Part shown: positions 61,194 to 64,000 of the stretch, one piece after another
Position numbering within the stretch: position 1 is the stretch's first letter
How the letters are laid out: each line of letters begins with the position of its first letter
Program-made: the position numbers and the translations under genes
The notes under the pieces: generated by a model
Told to the model about the DNA's origin: nothing
What the model saw: the letters and a program-made list of their open reading frames with translations, nothing else
Databases searched by the model: none
Source: Burkholderia thailandensis E264
GTDB lineage: Bacteria > Pseudomonadota > Gammaproteobacteria > Burkholderiales > Burkholderiaceae
Reading direction: 5' to 3'
NCBI RefSeq assembly: GCF_000012365.1
Contig: NC_007650.1
Location: forward strand, 2,046,001-2,110,000
Length of the DNA stretch: 64,000 nt

Positions 61194-61547
61194 ATGCGCC
61201 TCACCATTCGAATCAACGGCAGCGGTTCCTCTGCGCAGCAGTTCGCGGTCCTGTGGCTCGACACCGACGAGCAACTGTGGTCGCGCGAAGCGCATCAGGG
61301 CATCGATCTGCCGGCGTGGGGCAAGGTGAAGGACGTCGAAGGCGCGGTTGCGTTGTGTTCGGCCGACAGCGGCGAAGCGCTGTGCCGGCTGCAAGGATTG
61401 TCGTTCACGAACGTACAGCGTTCGTCCGACGAAGAGCACGGCGACGCGGTCCTCGGCGGCAAGAACCCGCAAGGCGCGTGGCGCCTGCAAGCGGTCGATT
61501 CGGCGTCGATCCAGCCCGAGCATCGGGAATTCACCGTCGTGCGCTGA
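61194..61547 (+). CDS. Conserved small protein of unknown function
   Basis: A 117-aa soluble protein with an excellent ribosome binding site (GAAAGGAGACG). It begins MRLTIRINGSGSSAQQFAV and contains AWGKVKDVEGAVALCS and NPQGAWRLQAVDSASIQPEHREF. It has no signal peptide or membrane helix, and I recognise no named domain. Balanced composition, strong initiation signals and a terminator about 130 bp downstream all show it is a real monocistronic gene. Confidence 0.8.
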   Translation: MRLTIRINGSGSSAQQFAVLWLDTDEQLWSREAHQGIDLPAWGKVKDVEGAVALCSADSGEALCRLQGLSFTNVQRSSDEEHGDAVLGGKNPQGAWRLQAVDSASIQPEHREFTVVR

Positions 61548-61942
61548 ACATGGCGCACGTGCGGCCGAACCGCACGCAACGCCGGGCGGGACGGCTCGCA
61601 CGCGCAGCCGGTTTTCGAATCGGCGCGTCGATCGGCGGCGGACCTTCGAACCCCCACGACACATCACGTCAACCACACGGCGTTCGCGAAACAGGCGAAC
61701 GCCGTTTTGTATCGTCGGCTCAATGGCCGGCGCTCTCATGTTCGGCGTTCGTGCGCCGCGCGCGGCGATCCGCGATTCGTCCCGCGCGCCGCCGTCAGGC
61801 GGACGTTTGATTTTTGCGACGCGCGTCGCACACGCGCCCACGCGTCACCGTGCCGGTTGAATACGTTGCGCGCGCCAGCACGGGCGCATGCAATGCGATC
61901 GCGCGCCCACGCGATCCGCCGCGCCGCATTCCATCCGTTCGC
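61548..61942. other. Intergenic region with terminator
   Basis: About 395 bp without a gene, containing the terminator at 61678-61709. The rest is GC-rich noise. Confidence 0.5.
61678..61709 (+). terminator. Rho-independent terminator
   Basis: Perfect 10-bp arms CGGCGTTCGC (61678-61687) and GCGAACGCCG (61695-61704) around a 7-nt loop, followed by TTTT. It would end transcription of the 117-aa protein gene. Confidence 0.9.
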
Positions 61943-62353
61943 TCATTCGATCCGTTCGACGAGATGCGAGCGATCGTAGGGCGCGGCATACGGCTCGGGC
62001 CAGAACTCGACGATGCGCGCGATCTTCCCGTTCGCCACGGTGAAGAACGAAATCGCCCGCGCGCGCTGGACGCCGTCCGTGACCGACACGTCCGACACGG
62101 CCTCGCACGCGTCGCCGATCACGCGGCCGATCGTAAACGTCCACGGCCCGTGCGCCGGATACTCGCCATTGAGCAGCGCGAAGTTTCGGGCTCCGCGAAT
62201 GCGCTCGTTCGATTGCGGCCACTCGAGCACGAAGTCGTCCGCGAGCACGGCCGCGACCGCGTGAAAATCGTTCGTGCCCATCAAGCGCCAGAACTCGCGC
62301 ACCACGCCGGCAGCCGTTTCGAGGTTCGGATTCATTTCGATGTCCGTATTCAT
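61943..62353 (-). CDS. SnoaL/NTF2-like protein
   Basis: A 136-aa single-domain protein of the NTF2 fold. An N-terminal helix (ETAAGVVREFWRLMGTNDFHAV) leads into VLADDFVLEWPQSNERIRG. Strands PWTFTIGRVIGDACEAVSDV and RAISFFTVANGKIARIVEFWPEP follow, the last ending in the family's usual I-x-E-F-W pattern. Members bind or isomerise small molecules; no catalytic role can be assigned. ATG 62353 is the likely start, with Met at 62335 an alternative. It lies about 170 bp from the AraC gene on the same strand. Confidence 0.85.
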   Translation of the reverse strand: MNTDIEMNPNLETAAGVVREFWRLMGTNDFHAVAAVLADDFVLEWPQSNERIRGARNFALLNGEYPAHGPWTFTIGRVIGDACEAVSDVSVTDGVQRARAISFFTVANGKIARIVEFWPEPYAAPYDRSHLVERIE

Positions 62354-62522
62354 ATTCACCGCCGCATTCTCGCGAGCGCCGCCGCTTCGCTCGTGCGCGC
62401 ACGCATGCATGCACGCATGCACATGTGTCGCGCAATTCGCATGAGACGTGCGTCCCTCGCCGCGCATGCCGACTCAAGACCGACGTCTCACGCCGCGCGT
62501 CGGCCGCGGATCGCCGCGCGCA

Positions 62523-63512
62523 TCACTCCTGGACGCTCGCGCCGTTGCGCCGCCTCAACTGCACGACGTCGCGCAACGGCGGTGCGCCGAACAGCCGGCT
62601 GTATTCGCGGCTGAACTGCGACGGGCTGTCGTACCCGACCCTGAGCGCAACCGAGCCGACGTCGCCGTGCTGGCCGAGCAGCAGCCGGCGCGCCTCGTGC
62701 AGCCGCAACTGTTTCTGATACTGGAGCGGGCTCAGCGTCGTCACGTGCTTGAAGTGATGATGCAGCGACGACACGCTCATGTTCACCTGCTGCGCGAGCG
62801 TCTCTACCCGGAGCGGCTCCGCGTAGTGATCGCGAAGCCATTCGATCGCGCGCGCGATCCGGTACGTCTGGCTGCCCGCGACCGCGATGTGCCGCAGCCG
62901 CGCGCCCTGCCCGCTCGTCAACAGCCGGTACAGCAGCTCCTTTTCGATCAGCGGCGCGAGGATCGGAATATCGGCTGGAGTATCGAGCAATCGCACGAGC
63001 CGCAGCGCCGCGTCGAAGAGCGGCTCGGACAGCGCGCCGACGACGATCCCCTCGCCCGTCGGCACCGCGTCCGGCGGCGGCATCCGCATCTCGGCCGCGA
63101 GTTCGGCGATGCGCTGCACGTCGAGCGCGATCTTCACGCACAGATACGGCGCATCGGCCGACGCGCGCGTGACCTGCGACAGCATCGGCAGATCGACCGA
63201 CGTGACGAGGCACTGCTGATGATCGTATTCGTACGCCTGCCCGGCGACCGTCACCCGCTTCGCGCCCTGCGCGGCGAACACGAACGCGGCGCGCGTGACG
63301 CTGCAGCCGAGGTCGACGGGCGACGAGCAGCGAAAGAACGACAGCGCGGGAATCGCGCTCGGGTGCGCGCCGTCGGCGGGCGCGAAGCGGCCGATCAGCG
63401 CGGCGAGCTCGCGGCGCGCGGCCTCGCGCGGCGCGAGTGGCGGCAGCCGCGCGTCGGGCCGGGGCGACGCCGCGTGCGCGGCCGATTCGGGTGGGGTATA
63501 GCGCTGATCCAT
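62523..63512 (-). CDS. AraC-family transcriptional regulator (AraC_N type)
   Basis: A 329-aa regulator. Residues about 60-215 are the AraC_N cupin-like domain (SVTRAAFVFAAQGAKRVTVAGQAYEYDHQQCLVTSVDLPMLSQV region, with YDHQQCLVTS and ELLYRLLTSGQGARLRH). The C-terminal 100 residues carry two helix-turn-helix motifs (VETLAQQVNMSVSSLHHHFKHVT and DVGSVALRVGYDSPSQFSREY). ATG 63512 (MDQRYTPP) is preferred over a TTG two codons upstream. It is divergent from the IorA-like gene about 200 bp away, which it probably controls. Confidence 0.94.
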   Translation of the reverse strand: MDQRYTPPESAAHAASPRPDARLPPLAPREAARRELAALIGRFAPADGAHPSAIPALSFFRCSSPVDLGCSVTRAAFVFAAQGAKRVTVAGQAYEYDHQQCLVTSVDLPMLSQVTRASADAPYLCVKIALDVQRIAELAAEMRMPPPDAVPTGEGIVVGALSEPLFDAALRLVRLLDTPADIPILAPLIEKELLYRLLTSGQGARLRHIAVAGSQTYRIARAIEWLRDHYAEPLRVETLAQQVNMSVSSLHHHFKHVTTLSPLQYQKQLRLHEARRLLLGQHGDVGSVALRVGYDSPSQFSREYSRLFGAPPLRDVVQLRRRNGASVQE

Positions 63513-63708
63513 CGGCAATGAGCGAGCGTCGGTGTCGTGATCGTAGCAGGCGCGGATACGGGCGACGCGGCGGCCGCCCGTGGCCCTCGGGATTTGCAGG
63601 ATTGTTCAATATTTTTGCAGGATTGTGTAAACGCAGCGGCGGTCCGTCCCTCACACTGCCGGCTATCACCCGGCGCCAAGTCCGGGCATTCCCCCACGGA
63701 GATTGTCC

Positions 63709-64000
63709 ATGTCTACCTCGTTTGTGCTGAACGGCAAGAACCTGACGCTGGACGCCGATCCCGCGATGCCGCTCCTCTGGGCGATCCGCGAGGACGCGGG
63801 CCTGCACGGCACGAAGTTCGGCTGCGGCGCGGCGCAGTGCGGCGCGTGCACCGTGCATCTCGAAGGCCAGGCGGTGCGCTCGTGCGTGCTGCCGCTCGCG
63901 GCCGTCGCCGGCAAGCGCGTGACGACGATCGAAGGGCTCGCCAGCAAGCCCGCGAAGGCCGTCCAGGCCGCATGGATCAAGCTGCAGGTGCCGCAGTGCG
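63709..64000 (+). CDS. [2Fe-2S]-binding subunit, IorA/xanthine dehydrogenase-like (3' end outside window)
   Basis: The first 97 residues of a small iron-sulfur subunit. The plant-type ferredoxin cluster reads FGCGAAQCGACTVH followed by a Cys in VRSCVLP (C-x4-C-x2-C, then one more), and LLWAIREDAGLHGTKFG precedes it. The second cluster domain begins at the window edge (VPQCG). This is the electron-transfer subunit of a molybdenum hydroxylase of the isoquinoline 1-oxidoreductase/aldehyde dehydrogenase type; the molybdopterin subunit should lie just outside. GGAG precedes the ATG. The AraC gene is divergent. Confidence 0.92.
   Translation, partial: MSTSFVLNGKNLTLDADPAMPLLWAIREDAGLHGTKFGCGAAQCGACTVHLEGQAVRSCVLPLAAVAGKRVTTIEGLASKPAKAVQAAWIKLQVPQC

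Overview
The window reads as a chromosomal segment of a Burkholderia species of the pseudomallei/thailandensis group. It has very high GC, GC-rich 6-11 bp tandem repeats between genes, OmpC-type Burkholderia porins, a second FabI-like enoyl-ACP reductase, and a dense set of catabolic and regulatory genes that suggests chromosome 2. This assignment is inferred from gene content and composition; no database comparison was possible. Both ends cut a gene: a Crp/Fnr regulator on the left and an IorA-like [2Fe-2S] protein on the right.

Layout. 1-14 kb is ordinary accessory-chromosome content: AraC and LysE genes, a decayed RND-pump fragment, a PNPOx-like flavoprotein divergent from a MocR regulator, an SDR, a lipoprotein, an AI-2E-type transporter, a GNAT protein and FabI2. 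It ends with an electrophile-stress module (Old Yellow Enzyme, DJ-1/PfpI protein, NemR-like TetR) that carries two matching TAGAC-N5-GTCTA operators. 14.4-27.2 kb is the standout: an island of visibly different base composition that looks like an unusual RiPP (ribosomally made, post-translationally modified peptide) cluster. It holds a fused TfuA-YcaO protein, two Fe(II)/2-oxoglutarate-type oxygenases on the opposite strand, and then a tightly coupled run of genes. That run is a radical SAM/SPASM protein with a leader-binding domain, a 105-aa precursor with a histone-H1-like Lys/Ala tail and a Cys/Gly/Pro C-terminus, a B12-type radical SAM maturase, a JmjC-like cupin oxygenase, a MoaD/ThiS-like sulfur carrier ending in Gly-Gly, a NodU/TobZ-like carbamoyltransferase with an extra C-terminal domain, and an unrecognised cupin-like protein.

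27.2-38.6 kb holds a DUF3455 protein, the ergothioneine genes egtB-egtD with a DUF427 gene, alanine racemase, an enoyl-CoA hydratase, a small secreted protein downstream of a LexA-like box, a porin with two upstream palindromes, and a MOSC protein. 38.8-46.6 kb is a TctE/TctD-like two-component system divergent from an iron-type ABC importer (binding protein, fused double permease, ATPase) followed by a second porin. 46.8-53.4 kb is the homoprotocatechuate (hpa) meta-cleavage operon hpaG1-G2-E-D-F-H-I with divergent hpaR. 53.4-57.7 kb has an NAD-binding_4 reductase, a MipA/OmpV outer-membrane protein and a divergent RstA/RstB-like two-component system. 57.9-60.8 kb encodes a flavin-dependent monooxygenase and SfnB, a sulfur-scavenging pair. 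The right end has a small conserved protein, a SnoaL-like protein, an AraC regulator and the start of an IorA-like gene.

How the parts work together. In the island, the precursor would be recognised through PqqD/RRE-like domains carried by several enzymes. It would then be modified by radical chemistry, B12-dependent methylation, hydroxylation and carbamoylation, and possibly by thioamide formation, with sulfur delivered on the MoaD-like carrier to TfuA-YcaO. Elsewhere each pathway sits beside its own regulator: NemR-like TetR, MocR, TctDE-like, HpaR, RstAB-like, AraC.
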